DNA of 64,000 bases, taken from assembly GCF_030247185.1 (NCBI RefSeq), contig NC_080570.1, positions 154,083,641-154,147,640 on the forward strand, given 5' to 3'. A program made the translations under genes and the position numbers. Positions 1-11,760 of the stretch are shown here, one piece after another (the stretch's first letter is position 1; each line of letters starts with the position of its first letter). The DNA is from Malaya genurostris. Taxonomy: Eukaryota; Arthropoda; Insecta; Diptera; Culicidae. The notes under the pieces are model-generated. The model ran no database searches and was not told the DNA's origin. It worked only from the letters and a program-made list of their open reading frames with translations.

Positions 1-1445
1 GTTGCTAATTAGTTGATAATTTGTTACGGTAATTCTGATTCTGTTGAATTTGTAGTTTTTTTCCAGCACTTCGTAAAGTTTATGCGAAATTAACGAAGCA
101 ATCTTAAATAAGCTTGAAAACAAATAGAAATCCAGTGGAAAATAGGGCAAAAAAAATTCAAAATTTCCGTAACTAACTAGCAAACTAATCAGTAACATAT
201 TGTCCAATAAGTTTTGATTTAATTTCAAGCTTATTTAGGAGGGATGCTTCGTTAATTTCACATTAACTTAGCGTAGTACTCCAAAAAATGAGGAACAAAT
301 TCAAAATTACCGTAACTAATTGGCAACTAATTAGTAACAAATTATCCGCTGGGTTTCGATTTATTTTCAAGCGAAGCACTCGGGAAATTATGAAATAAAT
401 GTGCAAATTAAAAACCACCGTAACTAATTAGTAACAAATTATTCAGTGGCTCTCGATTTCATTGTCAGCTAATTCAGGAGAGGTGCTTCGTTAGCTTCAC
501 GTGAACTTAGCAAAAGCACTTGTTGAAAAAAGAGTGGATCTAGACAGGATCTATTAAAATGGTGAATAACTCCACCGCACCTCTTCTCTATGATAACGCA
601 AACAGGTGAATAATTTGTTGCTAATTAGTTGCAGTAATTTTGAATATTTTACTCATTTGTTTTGGATTACTTCGCTAAGTTCATATGAAATCAACGAAAC
701 ACCCCACCTAAATAAGCTTGAAATCAAGTCAAAACCCAGTTACAAGTTAGTTGCTAATTAGTTACGGTAATTTTGGATTATGTTGCTCATTCTTTTGGAT
801 TACTACGCTAAGTTCATATGAAATAATGAAACACCCCTCATAAATAAGCTTGAAATTAAGTCAAAACCAAGTAGACAATTTGTTACTGATTAGTTGCTAA
901 TTAGTTATGTTAATTTTGAATTTGTTGCTCATTTTTTTGGAGTGTTTAACTAAGTTCATATCAATTTAACGAGTGGAATTTTGAATTTTTCGCTCATAAT
1001 TTTGGAGCACTTCGCTAAGTTTATATGAAATTTACGAAGCAACCCCCCTAAATAAGCTTGATATTAAGTCAAAACCTAGTGGACAGCTTGTTACTAATTA
1101 GTTACGGTGATTTTCAATTTGTTACTCATTTTTTTTAGTACTTAGCTAATTTCATACAAAATTAACAAAAAACTCCTCCTAAACAAACTTGAAAACAAAT
1201 CGAAATCCAGTGGAAAATTGAGGAAAAAAATAATAACTAATAAAATATTAATAAGTAACAAATTATATGCTGGATTTGGATTTGTTTTTAGCTTATTTAG
1301 GAAGATTGCGAAGTTCTCACAAAAATTGAGCAACAAATTTAAAATTACTATAATAAACATTATCTTCTTATTAGCAACAATATATCCGTTGGATTTCGAT
1401 TTATTTACAAACGAAGCATTCAAAAAATATGAAATAAATTAACAA
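1..1445. repeat. S1 satellite-like repeat block, alternating orientation
   Basis: About nine degenerate copies of a unit of roughly 140 bp. Hallmarks are TTAGTTACGGTAATTTTGAA, a CACTTCGCTAAGTTCATATG segment, ACGAAGCACCCC and AAATAAGCTTGAAA. Units read forward at about 1-150, reverse at 150-590, forward at 600-1200 and reverse at 1200-1440, so the block is a set of inverted arrays rather than a simple head-to-tail satellite. Further copies lie at 9010-9255 and 26840-27062. The window edge cuts the block. Open frames here are read-throughs of AT-rich repeat. The family is not one I can name. Confidence 0.75.
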
Positions 1446-2378
1446 AATCCGATACCACCAGTGATTTTGAGCAACCATTATCAGTGATTCCTGTAAGATG
1501 AAATTACTGAACGATTCGATCAGCTTTGAGCATTATGGAAGAAAATGTGAGCAAGATCAGACAATAGTAATCATACAGGAACTTGTAACTAAGGGTAACG
1601 CGTGTCAATGAGACTTTTAAAATCGTGGAAAATTGCCAATTATGTATCTTTGGAAAGCTAAGTGATAAGGAATTTTCTAGGAGCATGTACATCAATGATT
1701 TTTGTCAATTTATATAAGCATGGAGGTGCTCAAATTTGGGGAAATTGTCAATTTGTAACTTTCAGGAATGCTCCTTTAACAGTCTTTATCACTAGAGTTG
1801 GGAAGAAATCGGTTCCTTTACGGCACGGTTAACGAAGTTTCAACACATGTTCTCGTTACTTCCAAACCGTGTTTGATTTCGCAACCTGTTGTTAAGTTCG
1901 CAATAAAATGAACACTAGATGAAGGGAACTGAATGCTAGACGATGAATGTTGAAAATAATCAGTTTGGATCGTAATCACATTTATAATGTTAATTTAACT
2001 GTTTTCACTGTGCAATAGCAATAAACAATGCAACATTAGTAAAAAACATACGACAAAAGATCTTGTTTTATTTCCAGCTGGTTGATGCTGATGATATAAA
2101 ACCCTATTTCTACATGAATTTGATTTATAGAAGTAACAGGAGCGCAGCGTTCGAATGGTGCGTATCAATTGGCGTAGCAAAATCCTGCATTCCTGTTACT
2201 TCTGTGTATGTTATTCAAGTGGAATAGGGTAATATTATTCAGCTGCATAGCATGCTTTGTGATTGGACATGTTTTTCTTATCAATATAATAATCATAGCA
2301 GCATGTATGTTAATATTATTAGCTGTTTTCATTGATGATATTACTCCACCACGATGGTATTGCTGAATCGATTTCATA
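1446..2378. other. No gene seen; AT-rich spacer
   Basis: Both strands show only short, low-complexity open frames without recognisable motifs. No repeat shared with the rest of the window was noticed. Confidence 0.5.
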
Positions 2379-2380
2379 TA

Positions 2381-3040
2381 CGAGGTCTGTTCAAAAAGTT
2401 CCCGGAATTTTTTAATTGCGCGCGTCTGGAGAGTCCGGCGGTCAAATTTTTTTTTATTGTGTTGGTACATATGTCCCTAATGTATGGTGAAATTTTCAGC
2501 TGTATTCATTGTTTACATTCTGTCTTGTAGCGGCTGGTGTAGACGTGTTTTTTAAGCTCGGCGATTTTTGTCTTGGTGACGTTGGGTGCTTCCACGTGGA
2601 CGATTGTGCTTTTGTTTCGACATCATAACCGTACACCCATGTTTCATCACCAGTTATGACCCTTTCAAGTAAATTTGGATCGTCGTTGACGTCGTTTAAC
2701 AGCTCCTGAGCGATGGTAATGCGTTTGTTTTTTTGATCAAAACTCAGCAGTTTTGGAACGAATTTTGCTGCCACTCGTTTCATGCCCAAAACATTTGAAA
2801 AAATATGATGGCATGAGCCAACTGATATGCCAACTTCATCAGCAACTTCTCTAATAGTGATTCGGCGATCATCCATAATCATTTTTTCCACTTTTCCCAC
2901 ATTTTCATCGATTATTGACGTGCTGGGTCGACCGGAGCGTTCGTCATCTTCAACGTCTTCGCGGCCATCTTGGAAACGCTTATACCACTCGTAAACACAT
3001 GTTTTTTCGTACATCACGAAGCCTGGAATTCCGATGCGAC
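2381..3040 (-). mobile_element. Mariner-type transposon fragment, one terminal repeat visible
   Basis: The low-coordinate end carries a terminal-repeat-like sequence starting CGAGGTCTGTTCAAAAAG directly after a TA at 2379-2380. This is the expected Tc1/mariner insertion signature. The transposase runs on the minus strand from about 3017. The opposite terminus and the first part of the gene are missing, and the sequence past about 3030 is not recognisable as mariner. The element is therefore truncated at its 5' end and internally deleted near its 3' end. Confidence 0.75.
2496..3017 (-). pseudogene. Mariner transposase, partial
   Basis: This is the N-terminal and central part of a mariner-type transposase, the nuclear enzyme that cuts and pastes the element. 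Visible in order: the end of the first helix-turn-helix (VYEWYKRFQDG), the linker DDERSGRPS, the second helix-turn-helix (REVADEVGISVGSCHHIF), and the first catalytic aspartate in VITGDETWVYGY followed by QSSTWKHPTSPRQKS. After this the homology stops and unrelated residues run to the stop, so the second and third catalytic acidic residues are absent. About 174 residues remain, against a family norm of about 345. The true start is lost; the Met used here is internal. It cannot be active. Family recognition is from motifs; the subfamily is not certain. Confidence 0.85.
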
Positions 3041-3059
3041 CGACGAAATAAACTCACCT

Positions 3060-3860
3060 AACCTAACCATTATTGATATCGTATAATCCATATCCGAGAA
3101 ACCAGACCTGTTTAATGAACAAAGTAGCATTGAAACGAGCCTAACTTTGTTGAAATGTTAAACATTTTTTAAACCAAAATTTATTCTATCAAAAATCATT
3201 CGTTTCATAATTCATTATTATGTCTACAATGAATATGTGATATGAAAAAAAATACACCGACTATTTTTATTTACTGTGAACCAAAAAATTTGCTTATATC
3301 CACCCCTGGTTTATGGTTACTTGTATATCTCCCGAAACGAAAATATTTTCCAAATTTGTTCAATGACTTCATAATAGCTTTTAGATAAGTTTATTGAAAT
3401 TTATTAATTCATCTCCGAGGAAAATTATCCGATAAAAATTGTGTTTAGTCGGTTATGCCGCTTATGCCAATATATCTCCAAAACCAGTAGTGACAGCCAT
3501 TTGAACTTCACATTTGATCAATTCTTAGCTTTCACATTGGTCTGAGCTTGTTGAAATATGTTTAGCCATTTCCGAAAAAAATGAGCGGTAAGAAGAAAAG
3601 TTCGTTTTGTCGGTTACGTCTCTTATGCCATTATATCTTCGAACAGAGAAGTGATAGTCTTTTGATCGGCAAATTTAGTGCATGAGTAGGTTTCAAATGA
3701 ACCTAAATTGGTTGAAATCGGTGTAGCCCCATATCCGTGAAAATTTAGCGGTAGGAAAAATCTTTGAAGCTATTTTCATTTTTCTATCTTGTCAAGGTGA
3801 ATCGAACGGCGTGTAAGGGTCTCTGGAGCTCCGATCAAAAGTCGATGCTTCCGGCAGTTC
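3060..3860. repeat. R150 dispersed repeat, degenerate ~150-bp tandem units
   Basis: Two units beginning GTCGGTTATGCCGCTTATGCC (about 3447) and GTCGGTTACGTCTCTTATGCC (about 3597) are about 150 bp apart. Each is followed by a 'cc-g-aagtgacagcc-tttga' stretch and a 'gttgaaat--gtttagcc' stretch. A third, more decayed unit precedes them. Similar units fill 8397-8700, 15660-16640, 41090-42560 and 46858-47478. Noncoding. Confidence 0.6.
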
Positions 3861-4980
3861 CATCACCTTTCTAGAGAGAAAAGCAAAACACGAAATAAAA
3901 TTAAACGTTTTTTATCGCTCACTTGTATGTAGTTTCCTTGTAGGTTCCAAAAAGGAAATCAAAAAGTCATCAACAGCTGAAACCCAATTTGTGTGTCTAC
4001 CGTACGAATTGAGTTATCGAAAATATGATACCTATATTAAAATGTTCGTTTTCTTCCAGAGCACAGATTTTCACTTATGGCTCATGTCATATCCGGCCCG
4101 ATATTCAGCAACAGGATATGCCGGCAATGATTGATGAATTCTGGTGAAATATTCTCGAAGCCCGATGGAAACTTCAGTAGACACCAATTAAAAACACTAG
4201 GTAATGATTGATGAAGGAATTGATGCGTTCCATTGAGAACTTCATCATCCACGCATGCCTGCCAAGTTCTGATTATCAATATGTCTCGATCGGGTAAAGT
4301 TCGGTACAAAGCTTTTCCTGTTGGATGTGAGTGCGTGCGTGCGTGCGTGACTCTTATCGGGCAATTTTTGCTCGACACAAAACCTCTGCCGGCGTTTGTC
4401 GCGTGTCGTATTTTATTCTACTTTGCTTTTTTTCGTTCTTTTTCGCTCCTGATATGACGAACATCCCAAGGCTGATTGTGCACAACCGGAGTGAAGTACC
4501 CCACCAAAACCATCAAGCCAAACAAGAAAAAAATGTAAAAAACGAGGTGCCATCAACGTGCGTTCGAAGGCCACCGAGTGTCGGTACCGGAAGAGAAAAA
4601 AAAACATACACTCCTGGGACGTGGGCCCGGGCTGCTGATATGATGATAATCAAGTAAAAGATTTTCCACACACACACATACACACATATATATTTCGCTC
4701 GCAGTGGCTTGATAGCAGTTAGAATTTATTTATTTTTTTTCGGGACATGTTTTTTTGGAGTCTCCCGGTTTGCCACGATGACTCGGTCCCACAAAACCAG
4801 GCGGCGCACAGTGATGCCAAGGTGGCAGAAATCCAAAAAATAAATTTATTTTTTTCCTGCACTATATTAATTTTTTTTAATTCGCAGATAAGCGAAGGAT
4901 TACAGTTTAAAGTATAAAGGTTTTTGAATAAGAAATAATCTCTCCATATCCTCTCAAAGATAGGGTAGTACAAACTTTCT
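3861..4980. other. No gene seen; contains microsatellites
   Basis: A (GTGC)n run lies at about 4325-4350 and a (CA)n/(TA)n run at about 4665-4692. Overlapping open frames on both strands at 4080-4660 have no recognisable domain, and their composition follows the GT-rich repeat. I treat the stretch as noncoding. Confidence 0.45.
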
Positions 4981-5409
4981 TTTCATCCTTCCATACAAAA
5001 TATATGGCGCAATGATGATGTTTTGCGATTAGAGTTCTATATAGGTAGGAAAGGGCTGCCACTGTTCAATAGTATTTGATTTTATAGCATTTTTTCTCTA
5101 CTTTTCAAAAACCACTATGCGATCCTGCACATCTCTGCACTTTAAAGGCTATTTTCGATTGTTGGCGGGGTCGACAATAAAAATCACAAAGACTAGGGCT
5201 ATACTTTTGTAAATGAAGGCGGTGCGAGTAAAATTTAAATAAACGGCTATATGATACATAAAATCAGGACATTTATAACATACTTAACATAAAACACCTA
5301 TATAAATGTCGTTATATAAATCTATTTATAATATCAAGCGTTGGAATAGATTAGTATCGTTTTTTCTGCTAAATTTCATGATTTTTAGTTAGAGTATCAT
5401 TGCAGTACC
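4981..5409. other. No gene seen; AT-rich spacer
   Basis: There are no motif-bearing frames and no clear repeat shared with other parts of the window. Confidence 0.4.
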
Positions 5410-5960
5410 GTTTTTCAAAGTATAGTCCATCGTTATATACCACTTTCTGTCATCATTCTGGTAAGATTCGGATACCACGTTTGAAAAATTCCTTTTTCTC
5501 AGATTCGACAATTGAATCGATCCCATTTTTGGTGGTGTCGTAGTTTTTGGAACTGACCTGACAAGTTATGTGCCATGGCTTGGAGCAAATGGTAACCGTA
5601 TGGAACAATGTCTGATAAAAAATAACGGCTGGGGCAGAACTTTTCATTGCAGCGATTACAAAATAAAAGCTTTTACAACTTTCGAAACATGGAGTCTTGC
5701 ATTGTCATGAAGCAAAAATACTATGCCATGAAGATCTTCATATTGCGTCCGTTTTTCATGCAATGCTCTGTCCAAACGCAGCAAGTGTAATATGTATGTA
5801 TATGGAACCAGTGATAGTGTCACCAAATTTGAGTAGCTTATAATAAATAGCGCCCAGTTGATCCCACCACATGCACTTTTTCTGTTGTCCGGAACTTTCT
5901 TGTAGTCCATTCAAAAAATTCCCAAATTTGAACCACGAAAACCACTTTATGCATGTTTGC
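5410..5960 (-). pseudogene. Cecropia-type mariner transposase remnant
   Basis: Broken minus-strand frames carry the C-terminal half of a mariner transposase. CMWWDQLGAIYYKLLKFGDTI lies near 5820-5880, then HGIVFLLHDNARLHVSKVVK with the second catalytic aspartate near 5660-5740, and finally the low-end segment whose DNA (GTATAGTCCATCGTTATATA region, about 5420) aligns with the 3' end of the complete copy at 52661-53841. Several frameshifts and stops separate these blocks, and no intact N-terminal DNA-binding region is present. Probably the same mariner lineage as 35358-35804 and 52661-53841. Inactive. Confidence 0.75.
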
Positions 5961-6529
5961 TCAGCGTTATTTTTCATTTTACATAATTTAATAAGATACT
6001 TTAACATAATAAAAATCCACTATTACTAGTAAAGCGGTAGTATTCAATCAAATTTTATTTTGTACTTGTGTTTGTGTTCTTTCATAAGTCGAAAAACTTA
6101 AAAATGCAAAATGCAGAGCATTTTTCAAAAATTTTTATTATTGTGAAAAACAAAAAAAACTTGTTTGTTTGTTACTTTCCCATCTTTAATCATAGTGCAA
6201 TAAACTACATCAGTTGCATGTTATGTTACATATCAGAAAATAAAAATATAAAGATGAGCCCTTCTGGAGAAAATTGATGTTTTCAAGATATAAGGAAAAA
6301 GTTTTTTTTACTCAGTGTATAAATTTTCCACACAGGTTTAATAATTATTTGAAGAATAGGTGAAAATTCCTAATCAATCACGAGATAAATAAAAATACAC
6401 AAGTTAATTTATTAAAAAAAGTCGTCATTTTCCGGTTCATAGCGAACGGTGCATCATGTCACTTTTAGGTGGATCGAAATTTTTTTAATACAATGTCAAG
6501 ATGGAAATATATTTAGAGACCTCAAATTA
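5961..6529. other. No gene seen; AT-rich spacer
   Basis: A-rich sequence with no recognisable protein, RNA or repeat shared with the rest of the window. Confidence 0.4.
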
Positions 6530-6964
6530 TTAGAAAAAAATCAGCTGATGTTTATCGACGTATTTATGGTTTTTGCCAACTTTTGTATGGAGTGGCATCC
6601 CTGTGCGGCGGCGCAGGATGAATGAAAGGAAGAAGCTCATACATTTTGTCACTTCTTTCATATTCATGGTCTTATAGATCTGATAAAGCGTCTCCTTGAT
6701 GATTGTTGCTTCCCGTTCTCGAGTAGGCGAGATAAGTTGAATCACTTTGCGAGGGCGACAAACCGTTCCCCGAGTACGGCCAGGACGACCGGACTTCGAG
6801 CGCTGGTGTGACATCGGTAGAAGAGTGGTCCCAATATTTATTAACTTTCCGGGGCTGAAACGAGAGCATTTAGTGGCAGCGCCACAACAGGATAGCGTTC
6901 CCTGAAGTGCTGCGAGCAAGGACTTTATGGCGCGTGAAGTTTGCCTTGGCGGTTTCGACAACAC
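6530..6964 (-). CDS. Unrecognised 144-residue open frame
   Basis: Arg/Ser/Lys-rich open frame in a locally GC-richer segment. No domain, signal peptide or membrane segment is recognisable. A TATAAA lies just upstream on the same strand (6991-6996), but the distance to the Met would put transcription start at or beyond the start codon, so it does not support this Met. The length and codon pattern do not rule out chance. I looked for a core-histone match because of the basic composition and TATA box and could not align it convincingly. Most likely noncoding. Confidence 0.12.
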   Translation of the reverse strand: MLSKPPRQTSRAIKSLLAALQGTLSCCGAATKCSRFSPGKLINIGTTLLPMSHQRSKSGRPGRTRGTVCRPRKVIQLISPTREREATIIKETLYQIYKTMNMKEVTKCMSFFLSFILRRRTGMPLHTKVGKNHKYVDKHQLIFF

Positions 6965-7630
6965 AAGAGTTGGGCTGCTCGTTTGATGTCTTTATAGACC
7001 ACTCTGCTGGAGGGGTACAGTTCAGGTTCCAACGGGGTTCGAAGGGTTGCGAAATGACGATCGGTTATTGATTTTTGCCGTGGAAAATGAACAAAACAAA
7101 TTTCTCCGGGCTATCGACGAAGGTGGTTCCATTTTTAGACTTCGAGACGACGCTACGGAATTACTGGAATGTTTACCTTTTATAACGCTGTAGACGTTGA
7201 ACAGTTTTTTGGTATTTTTGGAATTTCTTTTAAATTTCGTTCTCGACTTAGCAGTTTATTCTGAACTGATAATGTCATCTCGGCTCAGGAAATGTGTTTT
7301 GTTAATAGAGCAAATTAGAGAAATTAACATCAAAAAAGGTGGTAAAATCAGAATCCACTTTCTTCAATTTGAATGAATCTTGGCACACGTTTTCAGAATA
7401 GCAAACCATTTGTTCTGCACGGATGGAGAGATCAATTCAGCTCAAGACTGATTTTAAAATTGGGCGTATGTATAGTTGCATGCACTTTTCTTCAAATCAT
7501 GATAACGGACCCGAATGATCAGTCAGTAAAAACGTCCTTAATACAAAAAAATCGTGGTAACTCGGAGACTGTAAATTTTATAGGGATTAACGTTTTTTGT
7601 GCTAGAACACATAACCAATTCCATTATCTT
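6965..7630. other. No gene seen
   Basis: Mixed-composition DNA. A 90-residue plus-strand frame at 7373-7645 has no recognisable motif and runs into the foldback element at 7632. I do not call it a gene. Confidence 0.4.
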
Positions 7631-7631
7631 C

Positions 7632-7735
7632 ACGTTTCGTCTTAGACTCGTCAGTGCATAACAGTTTATGTTTATGCAAGTGGCATTATAGTTCAATATA
7701 AACTGTTATGCACTGACGAGTTTAAGACGAAACGT
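7632..7735. repeat. FB-family element: near-perfect 37-bp inverted repeat
   Basis: The left arm 7632-7668 and right arm 7699-7735 are reverse complements with one mismatch in 37 bp and a 30-bp loop. The outer ends read ACGTTTCGTCTTAGACTCG and, at the right, GACGAAACGTAAAAA. The right end is the shared 3' terminus of the FB family (copies at 17513, 26748, 31139, 37081, 55715, 55950, 56898 and 63815). A transcript would fold into a strong hairpin. Confidence 0.85.
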
Positions 7736-7739
7736 AAAA

Positions 7740-8396
7740 ATAATGTAAATTGTACACAAAATGGTGTCCAAGAAGGAGAGGTGGTAAATCAATAGGGCAT
7801 CGTAAAAAAATATACACTGAAAAAAAAATTTTATACTTTTTTCATTCAGCCGGAAGAATAAAATCAAAAAAGCAACTTCCTGTTCAAACGAAAAACAAGA
7901 ACAAGATTTTTTCATTTTTATGTCTATATATCTCGAGAACAGCTACTTCTGAGAAAAAGAACAGATACTTCTAAAAAAAGATCCTCATGAGCAAATTTAT
8001 TTCGTTTAATCTGTACCAGCATATTTTAGTGTTTATACTACTATTTTTCATCAAAAGCTTGATTTTTTGCAATTATTGGTTAACTATTTTAGTTAAAGCT
8101 TATTCATTTTAATTCAAACTAATCAAAATTTGCATCGATTGTGGACTTTGAATTAGGGTTTGGGAAAAAATTATTTTTATTTTTCTAATTATTCTAATTA
8201 TTGAAAAAGTATTAATTTTTTTCTCAGTTCATTTTTTTCTACAGTGTCCGATTGATTTCCTACAACTTATTCTTGGGTATCATTTTTGCACAATTTGCCG
8301 TTTCCGATTTACCACGATTTAAAGAAAGTGCATGCCAAAATACATCCGCTCTTTTAAAAAATCAGTCTTGAGTCGTGCAAAAAAAACCTGTTTTAA
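7740..8396. other. No gene seen; AT-rich spacer
   Basis: Low-complexity A/T runs. No motif-bearing frame. Confidence 0.4.
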
Positions 8397-8700
8397 TCCA
8401 CCTAGTGGTGTAATGATGCCTTTCTCATATCAATCATACTATCATATATAATACTGCGGTATTCTTCAAAATAATTTTTTTCGATACTTAAAAGAATAAT
8501 TGAAATCGGTTTGTTTGACCGTTTACTGATAAAAACTATAAATTGGAAAAGATTTGAGGTCGATTTAGAATTTTTTTTAAGGTTTTTCCCCATTTTCAGT
8601 GATGGTATACAATTTTTAACCCACTTTACCCTATATTTCTGGATCCGTCCAACATAAATCGCTAAGCAGAAAGTAAAGTTTGCCTTCATCGATAGACACT
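8397..8700 (+). repeat. R150 family, 5'-type end
   Basis: Begins CCACCTAGTGGTGTAATGAT then GCCTTTCTCATATCAATCA. It aligns base for base, with scattered differences, to the reverse complement of 47225-47478 through the CGGTTTGTTTG and GAGGTCGATTTAGAA blocks. This is one end of the R150 family without its GGCCC-rich other end. Confidence 0.75.
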
Positions 8701-9009
8701 GATCAAATTTAAAGTTTGTACTATTTATAGAACACTGTCAAAGTCTTAACTGATGTAGTCTCCTGTATTCTGGATGTGACTACGGATTGATTCGATCATG
8801 CAAGGATCAATCAATCAGTTGAGGTATAAACTCTTCCGAATAGTTCAAAAAAACTTCGATATGAATTGCAATCTGAGTTGTGCTGAAATAAAATCAGGAA
8901 TACTGCATGTCCTTTTAGCATTCCTTTTGCTGTACTTGAACTATATTCTTTACTGTTCTTTGTGCCTGATTGTTTATATTGGTTACTTTTTATAAGGAAC
9001 ATGAACATG

Positions 9010-9255
9010 AATCAGCTTATAGGTGAACAATTTGTCGCTAATTAGGTTCAGTAATTTTCAAGCAATTTTTTTTGTAATTTTCTAGTACTTCGTTAAGTTT
9101 ATATGAAGGTAATGAAGCATTTCTTCAACATAAGCTTGAAAACAAATCGAAATCCGGGGTATAAATTGTTACTTATCAGTTGCTAATAAATTATGGTAAT
9201 TTTAAATTTGATGCTCAATTTTTTTTGAGTACTTCGATAAGTTCATAACGAACAT
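9010..9255 (+). repeat. S1 family copy
   Basis: Two degenerate forward units containing GCTAATTAGGTTCAGTAATTT, AGTACTTCGTTAAGTTTATA and CATAAGCTTGAAAACAAATC, matching the block at 1-1445. The right end fades near 9250. Confidence 0.7.
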
Positions 9256-9404
9256 TTGTTCGAAACAATTAACCTCTAGTTAATGGTAAGCAGGCTCAGG
9301 TTTGAATCTATGGTCTCTCGGTATGAAACTATTACTGTTTTGTTTGATAAACTACTTTTCGTTTTGTACTTTCAAACAAGCGAGATTTTTCAGCGTGTAC
9401 AACG

Positions 9405-9470
9405 ATTTTTTTTATTCAATAATTTAATTTTCAAGGCACACTGCTTAGGCTCTAAGATGCCAAAGGCAAC
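9405..9470 (-). repeat. SR2 short element, 3' fragment
   Basis: Reads (minus strand) a CATCTTAGAGCCTAAGCAGTGTGCC segment followed by AT-rich DNA and an A-run (seen on plus as TTTTTTTTATTCAATAA). The same 3' end occurs at 11030-11170, 40160-40296 and 59725-59773. The A-rich terminus suggests a retroposed non-LTR 3' end or SINE. Confidence 0.6.
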
Positions 9471-10799
9471 GTGTACTACGATGATCCTAGCGTGTGGAAA
9501 TGTTCTTATGTCTAAAACCGTTCACTTTCGTGGGCTGCTTACGACTGAGTTGTGATTAGTTAAAGTTAGGGGTGCTGCATGCCCCCTTATGTACTGTGTT
9601 GGATAATATCTAGAAGAGTCTCTGTCAGGTTGATTGCCCGTAGATCTGTTTTCGGAAACCAAATTGTTATTTCTAAGATTGCCATTACACTAGAACCGGA
9701 ATCGAAATGCAGATCTCTTGCGTAGAGAATGTTTTTCTTCTGATTAATTTTAGTATAGATAACATGTAAAATTCAACTATATTCGAACGCAAAAGTATCT
9801 TGGGTCATCCGTCTATGCTCTGAGACTGTGTGAATCGGAATGAAATGTTCGAAGATTCAACAATCACAGGGAATATTTTCCTTAGGTTCTACCTTGGATC
9901 GCAAACAGTAATCCCTTTTTTGTCATCGGCTCCACTAGTACATGTTGAGGGTCATACTACAGGTAGAACTCGACAATAGACCTAACGTTTAGAACCGAGT
10001 ATAAATAAACATTCATATTCATTTAGGTAGTTTTGGAATGATTGCATTGCATGAATTGATTGTGTTACCTCAAGTAGGGAAACAACGTAAACAAGAAACT
10101 CGCTTTAGTCTTTCGTTATGGTTTGAGGGCCTATATTCTAAAGAGTTTTTTGATGAAAAAGAACTTCTACAGTTCTCATTACAGTATGTTTTGTTGCATA
10201 TTTTACAAACCGCACTCTAGATTCATGCAAAGGTTGTGTGTTTAGATACTGATTTCTGTAATTCAGAAAGTTTTCGGATGCCCAAGATCTTAACTCGATT
10301 CTATAAAACTGAACATTTCGGTCATATACATCTATTTTACCATTATTTGTTCCCTGAATCATGCATTGTTTTGTATGTGTATAAAATAAAATTTTCTTTC
10401 CTATTTGGATTACTATGATTACTTCACTTGTTTGCCCATAAAGCGTTAAAACACATTCATGAATGCAATTCTCATAAATTTAGGTGCTGCAGTGAGGCAA
10501 TTCTACAATATGCCTATCGGTTGATAGCTAATGATGATTTAAAATACATTGTGATATGAAGGAAGATTAGGAGTACTGCATGCCCCTTTATAAAACTGAG
10601 CTTACTGATACCTTGAAAAGACATTATCAAGTGACTTGATACCAATTGCGCCCGATTGGTTTTGGAATTTAAAATCTTTTTTCCAAGATTGACATTACCA
10701 AGCGTTATCATTATCTACACTTTTCGTTATCGACTCCTTTATCGTGGATAGATTGACACCATAATAACGATTTCCAATTTAGAAATGTCGAGTCAATAG

Positions 10800-10995
10800 T
10801 TCAATTCATGAAACGCACAGAAAATTGCGGGCATACGATAAGTTTATCGAAGATCCTCTTTTTTATCGTAAAATTTTGTTTACTGACGAGGCGCATTTTT
10901 GGTTCAATGAATTTTTGAACTAACAAAATTACCACTTTTGGAACGAGAGCAATTCTCACGAAGCTCTCGATACACCATTACATGAAGAAAAGTAC
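10800..10995 (+). pseudogene. Short DDE-type transposase fragment
   Basis: Plus-strand codons near 10850-10960 read FYRKILFTDEAHFWFNEF, then a stop, then QNYHFWNE and S-HEAL. This is the conserved block around the first catalytic aspartate (TDEAHFW) of a Tc1/mariner-superfamily DDE transposase. Nothing recognisable of the rest remains; an SR2 insertion follows at 11030. Different from the other mariner copies in this window. Confidence 0.55.
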
Positions 10996-11029
10996 ACCGT
11001 TTGATTTGTGCGAAGAAGTAGAAGTAGTT

Positions 11030-11170
11030 TTTTTTTTTATTCAATAGTATAATATATATTTTTAGGCACACTGCTTAAGCTCTAAGATGCCAAGGGTATT
11101 TCCTAATCTTAATTAACGACTAACTTAAAACTAGAATAGTATCATTAGATTATGTCGTCTAGAATTTTTG
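11030..11170 (-). repeat. SR2 short element
   Basis: The longer minus-strand copy of SR2. It starts at CGACATAATCTAATGATACT, includes GTTAGTCGTTAATTAAGATT and ends in an A-run (a plus-strand T-run at about 11028-11040). It corresponds closely to 40160-40296 on the plus strand. Confidence 0.7.
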
Positions 11171-11760
11171 GAAAAAGCAAGTAGAAGTAGTTGAAAAAGT
11201 TGACCAACCGTATGAGATATGATTATAAAAATTGTATCTAATTTTGATATTATAAACAACACAAAACCTATCGGAATTTGATGTAAATTCACTATGGATA
11301 GCTGTTAAAATATTGAGATTTTATATCAAAGGTTCACGTCAATGATATTTGGTTAAATCTAGGATGTTTACTATATTAAATAATAAATATAGTGTCTTAA
11401 ATGGTTTAAAATTGTGTATCCGAAATTTTTTTTTGCCTTATCTTTCAGTAAGAGAAAAATAATTATGATCATGGTTTTATGTATAAATAAATAGCAATAT
11501 TGACAAATCAAATGATACAATTTAAATAAAATTATCTATGGACTGGGAAATTGTCTATGTATGTCTTTTTTGGTACGAACATAAAAATGAGCTATAATTT
11601 TAGTATAATTCTAATATGGTTTTCTCATCGGAATATGTCCGAAGTCATATACAAGAACTAATTTGCATTATTTGATCTTTCGAATAATATTAAATTTTAG
11701 TCCAAAACTTACACATTTTTGCGTTTTATTCAGAAAATAGTTGTTACACTAAATAAACAC
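11171..11760. other. No gene seen; AT-rich spacer
   Basis: No recognisable coding, RNA or repeat signal between SR2 and the next S3 copy. Confidence 0.4.

Noticed and set aside
2165..2470. 101-residue minus frame beside the mariner end
   Set aside because: It starts inside the mariner terminal region and continues into unrelated AT-rich sequence. A read-through without motifs.
6530..7000. Degenerate histone gene with its TATA box
   Set aside because: Basic composition and a TATAAA suggested it, but no stretch aligns with a core histone beyond scattered residues, and histones are too conserved for that to be convincing.
9268..9330. tRNA gene or SINE head near GGTTTGAATCT
   Set aside because: A weak B-box-like word only. 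No cloverleaf or A box at the right distance and no SINE body downstream.
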